A stretch of DNA of 64,000 nucleotides from an uncultured Prevotellaceae bacterium (GCA_900316315.1 ONCK01000004.1:62001-126000), one strand, 5' to 3'. Shown: positions 44,306-53,411, counted from the stretch's first letter. Notes: a model not told the origin generated them from the sequence alone. Program-made: numbers and translations.

Positions 44306-45114
44306 TGGTCGCCTGTTATGTAGAGATAGACTAATTCTGAACCCTTATAATTCGAGACGTCGGTGGAATATCGCAGAGATATTTCATCGGTGTTTTTAAA
44401 GTTCTGAAGAGCACACATTTTTATTTCGGAAAGTACCACATTTTCGTCACAGATGTTGACTAGCTCGCAGGGCTATATTCTCCCATGTTTCTTCTAAAGG
44501 TCGTTCCACGGCCAGTAGAATTCGTTCAACGGCCAGTAATTCGTTTCTTGGCTAAAGTCATTCCTTGGCCTCTAATGAGCCTTCCTTGGCCCTGTAAGGT
44601 TGTTGCTTCGTCAGTAAAGGTCATTGCTTGGCTCACAAATGACGTTACCTATATCGCGGGCTCCTGAAATCGGTAGAAATACAGGAAAATTGGTTCCTTC
44701 TCTGTGGCTCATGGACTTGAGCCTACTTATTCTAGGCGCGTAGAATGAGGCTTATCTTAGCACTTGCTTCACATTAGCTATGACTCGCCTATCAAGATGT
44801 ACGGCCCTTTTAAAAGGTAGTTGGACAGAGGTAAAAGCCAATTTTTTGTCGGATAGCAATAAATCTATTACCCAGCTCTAGAGCAGCTATACGCTAACGT
44901 GATCGCTTTTCCGTGGAAGCGTATGCTTTGTGGTAAAGGCTGAATAATCATTTAGGACCAGCTCCCGAAAATGGAATCAGTCCTAATTTCTCAACTACCC
45001 AAAAAGTATTATCGGGCGACAACAAAAAATCTTGCCATAATTCGCTTGAGAAAATGGGCTGTTGGTAAATCTATGACTTTTATCGGCACTATTTCAATAA
45101 ATGTGTCTGAAGAG
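44306..45114. other. Intergenic region with a tandem repeat
   Basis: About 800 bp. It holds the 21-bp array at 44495-44650; apart from that no gene or RNA is recognised. Confidence 0.5.
44495..44650. repeat. Degenerate 21-bp tandem array
   Basis: Seven to eight related units around the core TTCCTTGGCCAGTAAAGGTC. Core starts fall at 44504, 44525, 44545, 44561, 44582, 44603 and 44624, so spacing is 21, 20, 16, 21, 21 and 21 bp. A short frame over it gives seven-residue repeats but has no support as a gene. Confidence 0.7.
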
Positions 45115-45318
45115 TCAGAAAGAGACGCTGTACTGTATGATTTCTTTAGCATACTTTTCCATTCAGACAGCACGCGGAGCCGTCTGGCGTATATTCTACG
45201 AGCCCGACATCTTCCAGCTTCAGAGTTGTAATTCCATCTTCCTTGACGAAGCAGGGTGCGCCGATATCGCCAAATTCCTTAATGTGATTAAATACAAAAT
45301 AGTGCTGCGTGAATGAAT
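45115..45318 (-). pseudogene. Decayed partial duplicate of the glutaredoxin gene
   Basis: The stretch matches the C-terminal half of the intact gene at 45379-45675 and its downstream flank, shifted by about 226-228 bp: both share CCGTCTGGCGTATATTCTAC, CATCTTCCTTGAC and AAGCAGGGT. The N-terminal half with CPYC is missing and the remaining frame carries changes. A tandem duplication followed by decay explains it. Confidence 0.75.
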
Positions 45319-45378
45319 ACAAGATTCTAATAAAGCGTATGGAGGGTCAGAAAGAGGCTCTGGGTCGTGAATGTCCCT

Positions 45379-45675
45379 TTAGCAGCCTTTCCCATCCAGG
45401 CTGCATGCAGGACCGTCTGGCGTATATTCTACGAGCCCCACATCTTCTGGCTTTAGGGTTACGGTTCCATCTTCCTTGACAAAGCAGGGTATGCCAATGT
45501 CGCCAGATTCCTTAGCGTGATTGAATACAGGATTAGTGTCGCGCAAATGAATGAAAGCTGACATGTTACGCACATGCTGGCCGATGTCTATTATCTCAAA
45601 TCGGGGATTCCCCTTCACCTGCTGCTCTATATAGTCACAATAGGGGCAGGTCTTCAGTCCATAGATTTTTATCAT
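45379..45675 (-). CDS. Glutaredoxin-like protein
   Basis: 98 residues from MIKIYGLKTCPYCDYIEQQV. The redox motif CPYC is at residues 10-13, and the thioredoxin-fold cis-proline lies in GDIGIPCFVKEDGTV. It should reduce disulfides or mixed disulfides in the cytosol. The C-terminus ends GPACSLDGKGC, with two extra cysteines. A TATCTTTG element lies 22 bp upstream. A decayed copy of its 3' half lies just downstream. Confidence 0.85.
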   Translation of the reverse strand: MIKIYGLKTCPYCDYIEQQVKGNPRFEIIDIGQHVRNMSAFIHLRDTNPVFNHAKESGDIGIPCFVKEDGTVTLKPEDVGLVEYTPDGPACSLDGKGC

Positions 45676-45696
45676 TTTAATTGAGTAATGCGGTTG

Positions 45697-45704
45697 CAAA
45701 GATA
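45697..45704 (-). promoter_or_regulatory. -7 element of the glutaredoxin gene
   Basis: TATCTTTG on the minus strand, 22 bp upstream of the ATG at 45675. Confidence 0.6.
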
Positions 45705-46086
45705 CACAAGTGTTGGCAGAATTGCAAGATTTGTCGATTCATCTGAGCCCCATGACTCTTCGCCTCTCCTGTCTGCTCAGTGTGTCATGTCATGCTTTGC
45801 GATGTATAGGCGCTGAAATCCTGCGATGGTTGCTGAGACTTCTTATATTACCCCATGGTAAAATTGTGCGAATAATGGCGTTGTGAGGCGAATGTGAAAA
45901 GATGTGCTCTCGCGGATGTGCGTTCTGCCTAAGCCAAAGGAAGATTTCCTTTTAGGCCGACTGCGAATACATGTGTCTTTTTAAGTAAAATATAGGACGA
46001 TTCTCGTATGCGAAAGTAAATTCTATTTTGAAAGCATAAGGAGATGGCCTGATTTACTCCGAAGTCGCGGATTTTAGATGAAAACA
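45705..46086. other. Intergenic region, nothing recognised
   Basis: About 380 bp between the divergent glutaredoxin and metY promoters. No gene, RNA or repeat recognised. Confidence 0.4.
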
Positions 46087-46118
46087 TTTGTGTAACATGG
46101 AAAACAACACTAATTTTG
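46087..46118 (+). promoter_or_regulatory. Consensus promoter of metY
   Basis: TTTG at 46087-46090, 20 bp spacing, TAATTTTG at 46111-46118: a full match to the Bacteroidetes -33/-7 consensus. The predicted leader is about 125 nt, long for this window. Confidence 0.7.
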
Positions 46119-46247
46119 CATCAATGCTTCTGTGTGCTGGCGGCAGAAAAGTGCGTGCACATGTTCCTGCTTAAGGGGTAGTGGTGTGCATGAAGCAAAC
46201 AGAATTTTGCATGATGAAAATTTAGAAAAAAGTAATATCGGAATCAA

Positions 46248-47534
46248 ATGATGGAAAAGAAAAAAGGCCTTGGTACCATCTGCGTACAGGAGGGATGGAG
46301 GCCCAAGAACGGACAACCCAGAGTACTGCCTATTGTAGAGAGTACAACTTTTAAGTACGACAACTCGGAGGAGATGGCAGATCTCTTTGATCTCAAAAAA
46401 GACGGTTACTTCTATACCCGATTGCAAAATCCGACCAATGACGCCGTGGCGCGTAAGATTGCCGCACTCGAGGGCGGTGTCGGGGCCGTACTTACGTCAA
46501 GTGGACAGGCTGCGACCTTCTATGCGGTGTTTAATATCTGTGAAGCAGGAGACCATATTGTGGCCTCCAACGAGATTTACGGAGGAACGTACAATCTCTT
46601 CAACGTCACTTTGCGTAAGCTCGGCATCGACTGCACCTTTGTGTCGCCCAAATCCTCTGAACAGGAGATTGGTGCGGCCTTTAAGCCGAATACCAAGGTC
46701 CTCTTCGGCGAGACCATCTCCAATCCCTCTTGTGATGTGCTCGACATTGAGAAGTTTGCTCGCATCGCTCATGGTCATGGCGTGCCGCTCATCGTAGACA
46801 ATACCTTTGCGACGCCTATCAACTGTCGCCCCTTTGAGTGGGGGGCCGATATTGTCACTCACTCTACGACGAAGTATATGGACGGCCATGCTTCGCAAGT
46901 GGGTGGTGCCGTGGTCGATAGTGGTCACTTCGACTGGGAGGCTCATGCAGACAAATATCCAGGCCTGACCCAGCCGGATGAGTCGTATCATGGGATAACG
47001 TACAGCCGGCAGTTCGGTAAGATGGCCTATTGCACTAAGATTGTCTCTCAGTTGATGCGCGACCTTGGCTCCATACCTTCTCCCTTCAATTCCTTCCTGC
47101 TCAATCTCGGCCTGGAGAGTCTGCATCTCCGCATGGCTCGCCATTGCAGCAATGCTCAAGAGGTGGCTGAATACTTGCGGGAACATCCCAAGGTGGCTTG
47201 GGTCCATTATCCCGGACTGAGAGGTGATGCCAACTATGATTTAGCCCAGAAGTATTTGCCCAACGGCTCGTGTGGGGTCATGGCACTAGGCCTGAAGGGA
47301 GACAAAGACACGGCGATCAGGTTTATGGATTCACTTAAGATGATCAATATCGTCACCCATGTGGCCGATGCCCGCACCTGTGTGCTCCATCCTGCCAGTC
47401 ACACGCATCGTCAGCTCACCGATGAGCAGCTTAAGCAGGCCGGCATCGCTCCTGACCTTATCCGGCTCTCTGTAGGCATTGAGGATGTTGAGGACATCAT
47501 CTCTGATCTCCGTCAAGCCCTTGCTCAGGAGTAG
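46248..47534 (+). CDS. metY: O-acetylhomoserine sulfhydrylase (Cys/Met-metabolism PLP enzyme)
   Basis: 428 residues. The Cys/Met-metabolism fold is shown by YTRLQNPTNDAVARKIAALEGG, LTSSGQAATFY, IVDNTFATP and the PLP lysine in VTHSTTKYMDGH. The ASNEIYGGTYNLF stretch and overall length fit O-acetylhomoserine aminocarboxypropyltransferase, which makes homocysteine from O-acetylhomoserine and sulfide. Two ATG codons are in tandem at the start. Homocysteine is the substrate of the methionine synthase whose reactivation domain is encoded at 21.3 kb. Confidence 0.92.
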   Translation: MMEKKKGLGTICVQEGWRPKNGQPRVLPIVESTTFKYDNSEEMADLFDLKKDGYFYTRLQNPTNDAVARKIAALEGGVGAVLTSSGQAATFYAVFNICEAGDHIVASNEIYGGTYNLFNVTLRKLGIDCTFVSPKSSEQEIGAAFKPNTKVLFGETISNPSCDVLDIEKFARIAHGHGVPLIVDNTFATPINCRPFEWGADIVTHSTTKYMDGHASQVGGAVVDSGHFDWEAHADKYPGLTQPDESYHGITYSRQFGKMAYCTKIVSQLMRDLGSIPSPFNSFLLNLGLESLHLRMARHCSNAQEVAEYLREHPKVAWVHYPGLRGDANYDLAQKYLPNGSCGVMALGLKGDKDTAIRFMDSLKMINIVTHVADARTCVLHPASHTHRQLTDEQLKQAGIAPDLIRLSVGIEDVEDIISDLRQALAQE

Positions 47535-47553
47535 CTGATCAAGGGGAACTGAT

Positions 47554-47595
47554 TTTCGCCGCCCATTCCCATATGAGAGGGAATGGGCGGCGAAA
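47554..47595 (+). terminator. Very strong hairpin after metY
   Basis: 17-bp perfect stem (TTTCGCCGCCCATTCCC and its complement) with an 8-nt loop, 20 bp past the metY stop. No T run follows on the plus strand. Confidence 0.65.
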
Positions 47596-48122
47596 CGTAT
47601 ATGGGACGCCGCGTGGGGCTCCGTAAGCAGGCTTGTAGTCCGTCAAGAGAAGCCGTCCAGCTGTCGTAGGTGCTTCTTGCGAAAGACTTCATATCGATGG
47701 ATCCGTCTGATGGCCAGTCCTCTTCCCACGCCAGTCCTCATTCTGAACTTATTTCTCCCTGTGGCAAGGATATTAGAGATCTGTGAGCTGGCGTCGGGAA
47801 ACGGGCGCTCCTCAGTAAGACGAAGTCCCGATCCTGTACGAGGAACTAGCATGCCGGCGTCGGCATTGGGGGTAAACATGATTGAGACGGTGGTGAAAAT
47901 ATTTGATTTTATTGTATCTGTGTAGGTGGAAATCAGGTATTTTTGCTTAAATTTGCGGAATAGATAGGAGAGGTCGGTTGCGCCTAGCAGGTCTGTGTCG
48001 GAGCTGCGTCTGATAAGATATGCCAGCGCATAGGACAGCGTATGTGAGTTGGTGGATACGGTCCACGCTGGCAACTGCAAGGGACGGATCTCCGTGTATA
48101 TGTTTATTCGAAATCTATTTGT
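47596..48122. other. Intergenic region upstream of the phosphatase genes
   Basis: About 530 bp. A TAAATTTG element at 47948-47955 may be the promoter of the first phosphatase. A minus-strand frame of 169 codons covers the stretch but has no recognisable domain and is not called. Confidence 0.4.
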
Positions 48123-48872
48123 ATGATGAAAATGAGCAGTTTGTATTGTCATCTCGGCAGTGCCTTGATGCTCGCAGCCGCTAGCTTACCCGTCTGTGCG
48201 GAAGACATTCTCTCCAAAAATCAGATGACTCAGGCCGCCCAGTTCTTGCCGGCGCCACCAGATACATCGGACTTGCGTTTCCAGAGTGATTTGGCTCAAT
48301 ATCATTGGGGCAAATCGATGAGGCAGACCCCGCGGGGCGAGAGAGCGATCAAGGATGCCAATTTTGATATTCGCTTTGTCTTCAAGGGCTTCAGCGGGGC
48401 TGTGGGTACAGAGCTTACCCCTGAGACGACGCCCAAGCTCTGTCGCCTGATGACTAAGTATTGCAAAATAGCCAGTTACGCCGCTCGTCGTGCTAAAAAT
48501 GAGTATGGACGCAAACGCCCCTACGTGCTCTTTGACGAGCCCACCAGTGTACGCAAGGAGGAAGCCTACTATTACCCCACGGGTTCGTATCCCTCAGGTC
48601 ATGCTACGGCAGGATGGGTAATCGGGCTGCTCTTGTCCGAGATATGTCCTGAGCGTCAGGACACCATCATGAGTTATGCTTGGCAGTTCGGTCAGAGCCG
48701 TGTCATCGTAGGCTACCACTTCCAGAGCGATGTTGATGCCGGCCGTTTTGTAGCCAGCAGCTGTGTGGCCCGCTTCCATGCTGATGCCACCTTTTGCAAG
48801 GAGATGGCGGATGCCAAGGCCGAGGTGCGTCACCGGCTCGAGACATGCCAGAAGACGAAGCCAGCTCAATAG
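48123..48872 (+). CDS. Class A non-specific acid phosphatase, copy 1
   Basis: 249 residues with a signal peptide (cleavage near VCAED). The class A signature is complete: KNEYGRKRP (K-x6-RP), YPSGHATAGW, and SRVIVGYHFQSDVDAGR with the nucleophile histidine and final aspartate. It should hydrolyse organic phosphate esters in the periplasm or at the surface (PhoN type, PAP2 superfamily). First of three tandem homologues on the same strand, 110 bp before the second. Confidence 0.92.
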   Translation: MMKMSSLYCHLGSALMLAAASLPVCAEDILSKNQMTQAAQFLPAPPDTSDLRFQSDLAQYHWGKSMRQTPRGERAIKDANFDIRFVFKGFSGAVGTELTPETTPKLCRLMTKYCKIASYAARRAKNEYGRKRPYVLFDEPTSVRKEEAYYYPTGSYPSGHATAGWVIGLLLSEICPERQDTIMSYAWQFGQSRVIVGYHFQSDVDAGRFVASSCVARFHADATFCKEMADAKAEVRHRLETCQKTKPAQ

Positions 48873-48982
48873 TGGCGCTAAGATTAAACTAGAAGACCAG
48901 GGGACAAAAAGCGCCCCCTCTGAACGCCAAGATTTACCGGCATTACACATAGAAATACAATAATAAATCAACAAATAATTTT

Positions 48983-49699
48983 ATGAATCATACTTCTACC
49001 TTACTTTTTTTGGCTATGGCGCTGTCTATAGGGGGACAGGAAGCAAGGGGAGACTCCTTTCTGACGCGTGATGACATGCCCAATGCCGTCAACTATCTTC
49101 CAGTCTACCCCTATACTGACGATACACGCTACCTTGACGACTGGGTGCAATACAGCTGGGGCAAGACAGTTCGCAACACTACTCGTGGCCAGCAAGCTGT
49201 GGCCGACGCTATCTACTCAGTGTCCAGCATCTCCAAGGGCTTCAACGCTGCCTTTGGCATGACGATTTCAAGTAGCAATACTCCTGAGTTGTACAAGCTG
49301 CTGACCAAGGCGTTGGGGGACTGTTCCAATGGCACTTATGTGGCAAAAAATTACTATATGCGTAAACGTCCATTTGACTATTATGGCGAATCTTCAGCCA
49401 CGCCCAATGATGAAGCCAGTTTGCGCAAAAATGGCTCCTATCCTTCGGGACATACTACTGCGGGATGGACCTTTGCCCTCCTTTTAGCAGAAATCAATCC
49501 TGCCAGACAGGACACAATTCTCTCTCGCGGTTACCAGTATGGTCAAAGCCGAGTCATCGTTGGCGTACATTATCAGAGTGATGTCACTGCCGGCCGCCTT
49601 GTGGCCAGCGCTGTGGTAGCAAGGCTTCATGCCGATGCCGCCTTTATGGAGCAACTCAAGAAAGCTAAGGCAGAGTTTGCAGCCAAATCTGGAATGTAA
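48983..49699 (+). CDS. Class A non-specific acid phosphatase, copy 2
   Basis: 238 residues, signal peptide ending near QEARGDSF. The signature is complete: KNYYMRKRP, YPSGHTTAGW and SRVIVGVHYQSDVTAGR. The mature N-terminus (DSFLTRDDMPNAVNYLP) is much closer to copy 3 than to copy 1, so the second duplication was more recent. Separated from copy 3 by only 34 bp. Confidence 0.92.
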   Translation: MNHTSTLLFLAMALSIGGQEARGDSFLTRDDMPNAVNYLPVYPYTDDTRYLDDWVQYSWGKTVRNTTRGQQAVADAIYSVSSISKGFNAAFGMTISSSNTPELYKLLTKALGDCSNGTYVAKNYYMRKRPFDYYGESSATPNDEASLRKNGSYPSGHTTAGWTFALLLAEINPARQDTILSRGYQYGQSRVIVGVHYQSDVTAGRLVASAVVARLHADAAFMEQLKKAKAEFAAKSGM

Positions 49700-49733
49700 G
49701 TTAATGTGTCCAATCTACAAAACAGACTATCAA

Positions 49734-50567
49734 ATGAAAAAGATAACCTTTATTCTATTTGCAATCGGCCTTGTGTATTGTTCTGGGGCACAAGCCGACT
49801 CCTTTCTCACGGCTGACGACATGCCCAATGCGGTCAACTATCTGCCGGCTCCACCCGATACTGCCAGCCAGCGGTTTACCAGCGATTGGCTGAGTTTTAC
49901 CATGGTGCGTCAGCTGCGCAGTGGCGAGCGGGGCACCCAGGTGCGCAACGACGGTACTCTGAATGCCGTTTACCTCGGTCGCGTCTTTACTGGGGCGATG
50001 GGAACATCTATTACCCGTCGTACGACCCCCGAACTTTACACCTTGCTTCAGAAGCTCATCACCGACTGTCAGCAGGCTACCCAGTCCATACAATCCAAAT
50101 ACAGACGCAAGCCGCCCTTTGAGCAGTTTAAGGTCAACTCCATGTTTCCCGATCAGCAGAAAGCTTTGTCTGCAAAGGGCTCCTATGCCTCGGACTATGC
50201 CGCTGTCGGCTGGGCAACAGCCCTTATCCTCGCAGAGATCAATGTTGACCGCCAGGATACCATCCTCCACAGAGGCTATGAGTATGGTGAGAGCCGCGTC
50301 ATCGCAGGCGTAAGCTATGAGAGCGATGTCGATGCCGGTCGTGTGATTGGTACGGGTGTTGTGGCTCGTCTCCACGCTGACGACGCCTTTATGGAGCAGC
50401 TTCAGAAGGCCAAAGACGAGTTTGCCACCGTGACGGGGATAACTCCTGTCAGGGCTTATCGTCCCTCTCTGTCAGACGGGACAATCTATGACTTGCAGGG
50501 TCGGCGTGTGAACGAAACTCATCAGGGAGAAATTTACATCAACAATGGTGTCAAGATAAGAAAATAA
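49734..50567 (+). CDS. Class A acid phosphatase homologue with lost active site and T9SS-like tail, copy 3
   Basis: 277 residues from MKKITFILFAIGLVYCS (signal peptide); the longer frame overlaps copy 2 and is not used. It aligns along the whole phosphatase domain, but every catalytic block is changed: RKPP in place of KRP, YASDYAAVGW in place of YPSGH-x-TAGW, and SRVIAGVSYESD with serine where the nucleophile histidine should be. After the domain comes an extra C-terminal segment (YDLQGRRVNETHQGEIYIN, ending VKIRK) of the kind used as a type IX secretion sorting tail. The frame is intact, so it is likely a secreted pseudoenzyme. Confidence 0.87.
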   Translation: MKKITFILFAIGLVYCSGAQADSFLTADDMPNAVNYLPAPPDTASQRFTSDWLSFTMVRQLRSGERGTQVRNDGTLNAVYLGRVFTGAMGTSITRRTTPELYTLLQKLITDCQQATQSIQSKYRRKPPFEQFKVNSMFPDQQKALSAKGSYASDYAAVGWATALILAEINVDRQDTILHRGYEYGESRVIAGVSYESDVDAGRVIGTGVVARLHADDAFMEQLQKAKDEFATVTGITPVRAYRPSLSDGTIYDLQGRRVNETHQGEIYINNGVKIRK

Positions 50568-50581
50568 GCCCAAATATTATA

Positions 50582-51715
50582 ATGTGGGAATATCAACAAC
50601 CAGTACGTATCCTTTTCGGACCAGGCACCCTGAGTCAATTGGGAGATGAAATCAAGTCGATGGGTGGCCGTCGCGGACTCCTTGTGACGTCTCCGGGATT
50701 TGTACGCCGTGGCTTGGCTAAGCAAATTGTCAATCAATCGTCAGGGCTGCTCATAGATATATTCAGTCATGTGTCGCCCAATCCGACGGTAGACGACTGT
50801 GATGCTTGTTGTCAAGTGTTACGGCGTCAGAAGTGTGACTTTGTAGTTGCCGTCGGGGGAGGCAGCGTCATGGACTGTGCCAAGGCGGCTGCCACCCTGA
50901 GTCTCCAGTCTGAGTCCTCGACAGCCTATGTGGGGACGGGTAAGGCTTTGCCGCAGGGTCATCTGCCGCTGATTGCCGTGCCCACCACAGCCGGTACGGG
51001 CAGCGAGATTACCTGTGTGGCTGTGCTGTCTGACCATCGGCGTGGCGTCAAGGCCTCCTTTAGCGGCGACGGGCTCTATCCACGTCTCGCTATCGTAGAT
51101 CCAGAGCTCACTTATACGGTACCGCCTTATCTTACGGCTTGCACGGGATTTGACGTCATCTGCCATGCGACCGAAGCCTATTGGAGCCTGCACCATCAGC
51201 CCGTTTGCGATACTCTGGCAGTGCATGCCATGAAGCTCGCACTTGGCCATTTGCTTGAGGCCTTTGATCGTCCTGATGACCATGAGGCGCGTCAGGCTAT
51301 GGCGGAGGCTTCTGTGACCGCAGGCCTGGCCTTTACTTTGCCTAAGACTTCGGCTCCTCATGCCTGCTCGTATCCTCTGACCAATATGCTTGGCATTCCC
51401 CACGGCGAGGCCTGTATCCTGACCATGCCGCTCTTCATCCGCTACAATGTCGATGGCGGCTGTCGACGTGTGGACGACTTCGCTCGGCAGTGTGGTCTCA
51501 CCGACGGATATGCTTTGGCACAATATATCGAGGTCATGCGGCAGCATACGGGTCTGAGGTCGGACCTCCGAGACTTACATCTCTCAGTGGAGCAGGTTGA
51601 CCAGTTGATTGCCGCCAGCCATCATCCAAATCTGCGCAACAATCCTGTACCCGTTACAGATCGGTTCCTCCACCAGATGTACTATCATCTGGCAAGATTT
51701 GACGCTGCAAGCTAA
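50582..51715 (+). CDS. Iron-containing alcohol dehydrogenase family protein
   Basis: 377 residues. N-terminal nucleotide-binding half with FVVAVGGGSVMDCAK and PTTAGTGSEIT; C-terminal metal-binding half with FDVICHATEAY, PHACSYPLTNMLGIPHGEAC. The ligands expected for group III dehydrogenases (Asp, three His) can be placed. It starts 14 bp after the pseudophosphatase gene and may be co-transcribed with it. Members of this size in Bacteroidetes include phosphonoacetaldehyde reductases, but no phosphonate genes are nearby, so the aldehyde or alcohol substrate is open. Confidence 0.87.
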   Translation: MWEYQQPVRILFGPGTLSQLGDEIKSMGGRRGLLVTSPGFVRRGLAKQIVNQSSGLLIDIFSHVSPNPTVDDCDACCQVLRRQKCDFVVAVGGGSVMDCAKAAATLSLQSESSTAYVGTGKALPQGHLPLIAVPTTAGTGSEITCVAVLSDHRRGVKASFSGDGLYPRLAIVDPELTYTVPPYLTACTGFDVICHATEAYWSLHHQPVCDTLAVHAMKLALGHLLEAFDRPDDHEARQAMAEASVTAGLAFTLPKTSAPHACSYPLTNMLGIPHGEACILTMPLFIRYNVDGGCRRVDDFARQCGLTDGYALAQYIEVMRQHTGLRSDLRDLHLSVEQVDQLIAASHHPNLRNNPVPVTDRFLHQMYYHLARFDAAS

Positions 51716-52414
51716 GTAGGAGATTCGGGATCTATGTGCTCCGTACGTAGTGCGTGGAGGAAAGAAAGACGGAGGGCTAACTCTTATAGCCGACCGGCCT
51801 AGCAAGGCTATGACTGTCTATGACAGGGCTATTGCAGTCCTTTGGCTGACAATGCGGGAGGGCGAAACTGATGATGCTTGGCTGCTCAGTCGTCTGAGGG
51901 GTAGGGCCGAATAAGCGGCGCATGGCCGATGGACATTGCCCATCGGTCGTACGGAGAATAAGCTAATGTTCCGAGTCGTGGGAAATAATTTACAAGCAAA
52001 CGCTTGATTTTCATAGTTTTAAAGTGTAATAGAGCTTGCAGTAAGCTATTGTGATGAGGCTTCGTCTGACTATCTGGAATGGGGCAAGGGATACTGGCGT
52101 CATGCAGCGGCTTTGTCGCACATCTAAGAGGGGAACTCTCTAGTTCCGGCGGTGAATTGGCGGGGAACGCAGTCTCCATCGTCGTCCGCCGAACGTCAGC
52201 ACACAGCTCCACTGCCACTCTCATGGACACTTCTGCAGCCATATGCCCATGTCGGCCATGCTCTAATCTATCCATGAGAAGGAGGGTATAGGCGAAGTCC
52301 AGAGGACGCTCTCTAATAGTTTCTTCTTCATCGGATGACACCCTGCTGCTATCAAGCCTTTAGACTTTGCGGCAGTTCGGCGCTATCACCAAAGAATTTG
52401 CAGAAAAGAGCTGA

Positions 52415-52706
52415 ATTTTTTATATAAAAAAATTATTACTGGAATTTCCAATTCATGTCCGAATGCGTACAGATGAAAAATTGATAGAAACACCTCTGTA
52501 ACTTATTGAGAGCCAGTAAATTATAACTAGCATTTGGTCTTTTTGTAACTAATTGGATATCAAGCGATAACGACTCGCCTTCTAGTTTAAACTACATCGG
52601 ACCTGGTTTAAAATAAGTCCGACCTTGTTACGCAAACACGGCGTCTTGAATTGACAACACGGCACCTGTATGAGACAGTGTCTCAAATTTATCATATAAA
52701 AAATGA
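52415..52706 (+). repeat. Dispersed element copy D
   Basis: About 292 bp between TTTTTTATATAAAAAAA and TTATCATATAAAAAATG. The palindrome is at 52597-52622 (TCGGACC ... AAGTCCGA). It has the shared words ACTCGCCTTCTAGTTTAAAC and AAGTCCGACCTTGTTA. Confidence 0.78.
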
Positions 52707-52777
52707 ACTAGAGAAATGAGAATTTGTGTAAAGGGGATGAGCTGCACCGCTATGAAGCTGGGGACATACGCAAGCGA

Positions 52778-52987
52778 CTGCTCGTATGCTCTTGTCAACT
52801 GCTTGTCTGCTCCCGCCCCTTGTTCGCTCGCTCTCACATTCTATTAGTCTGCCCCTATCATCTGCTCGTATGCTCTCGCTACCTATTCATCCGCTCTTGC
52901 ATTCTGTTCATCCGCTTTTACTGTCAGCTCTTATGATTTCGTTGTCTACTTATACGCTCTTCAGGTCTACTTATCAGTTCTACAGAC
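52778..52987. repeat. 21-bp tandem array, ten units
   Basis: Ten head-to-tail units of exactly 21 bp starting at 52778, 52799, 52820, 52841, 52862, 52883, 52904, 52925, 52946 and 52967. The consensus is near CTGCTCGTATGCTCTTGCAT plus one base, pyrimidine-rich on the plus strand. Units are diverged, the last three most. A short frame across it repeats seven residues but has no ribosome site or recognised fold. Confidence 0.8.
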
Positions 52988-53338
52988 AATGGATTCAAGG
53001 GGCTGAGAAAAACAGACTACCGTGCGCTTCGAGCAATAACTGTAAAAGCCATCGTGCTGCGGTCAATAAGACGGGGCTACAGCAAAATTGGCGAGAACGA
53101 GCTGGAATCTTCTTAACATCTTTGCTGCTGTATTCCGAGGACATTACGATGTGGTCCTCAGCTTCTCTATAATCATCGCTTTTCGGGTGTTATGGTGGGG
53201 TCTTTTAATGCAAGATGCGACGCTTCGGCGCCTGTCTGGGAGGCGTTGCAGACGAAGATTTATTCTTTCTCCCAAATCGCTGAATGATACGCTTCTTCCA
53301 GCGATTTTTCACGCTCCTAGAACTATTGCGTCGTTCGC

Positions 53339-53381
53339 AAAAAAACAAATAGAGAGGACTCTCATCGTGAGGGTCCTCTCT
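53339..53381 (-). terminator. Terminator of glyA
   Basis: Stem AGAGAGGAC/GTCCTCTCT with further pairing inside (CTC/GAG); on the minus strand it is followed by ATTTGTTTTTTT. It lies 30 bp past the glyA stop. Confidence 0.85.
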
Positions 53382-53411
53382 GTCTATATCTCGAATAGGG
53401 ATGTCAGCAGT

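Larger units (their letters stand above)
51716..53338. other. Gene-free stretch with a dispersed element and a tandem array
   Basis: About 1.6 kb. It contains dispersed element D (52415-52706) and a 21-bp array (52778-52987). The remaining frames, including one of 151 codons on the minus strand at 51886-52341, have no recognised product. Confidence 0.55.

Noticed and set aside
47643-48152. A 169-codon minus-strand frame upstream of the first phosphatase
   Set aside because: It overlaps the phosphatase start, has no homology known to me and no promoter or ribosome site.
51886-52341. A 151-codon minus-strand frame downstream of the alcohol dehydrogenase
   Set aside because: No domain, low-quality codon use and no ribosome site.
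52724-52936. Small repetitive protein over the 21-bp array at 52.8 kb
   Set aside because: A 21-bp repeat gives a seven-residue repeat in any open frame; no start signal or plausible fold supports translation.
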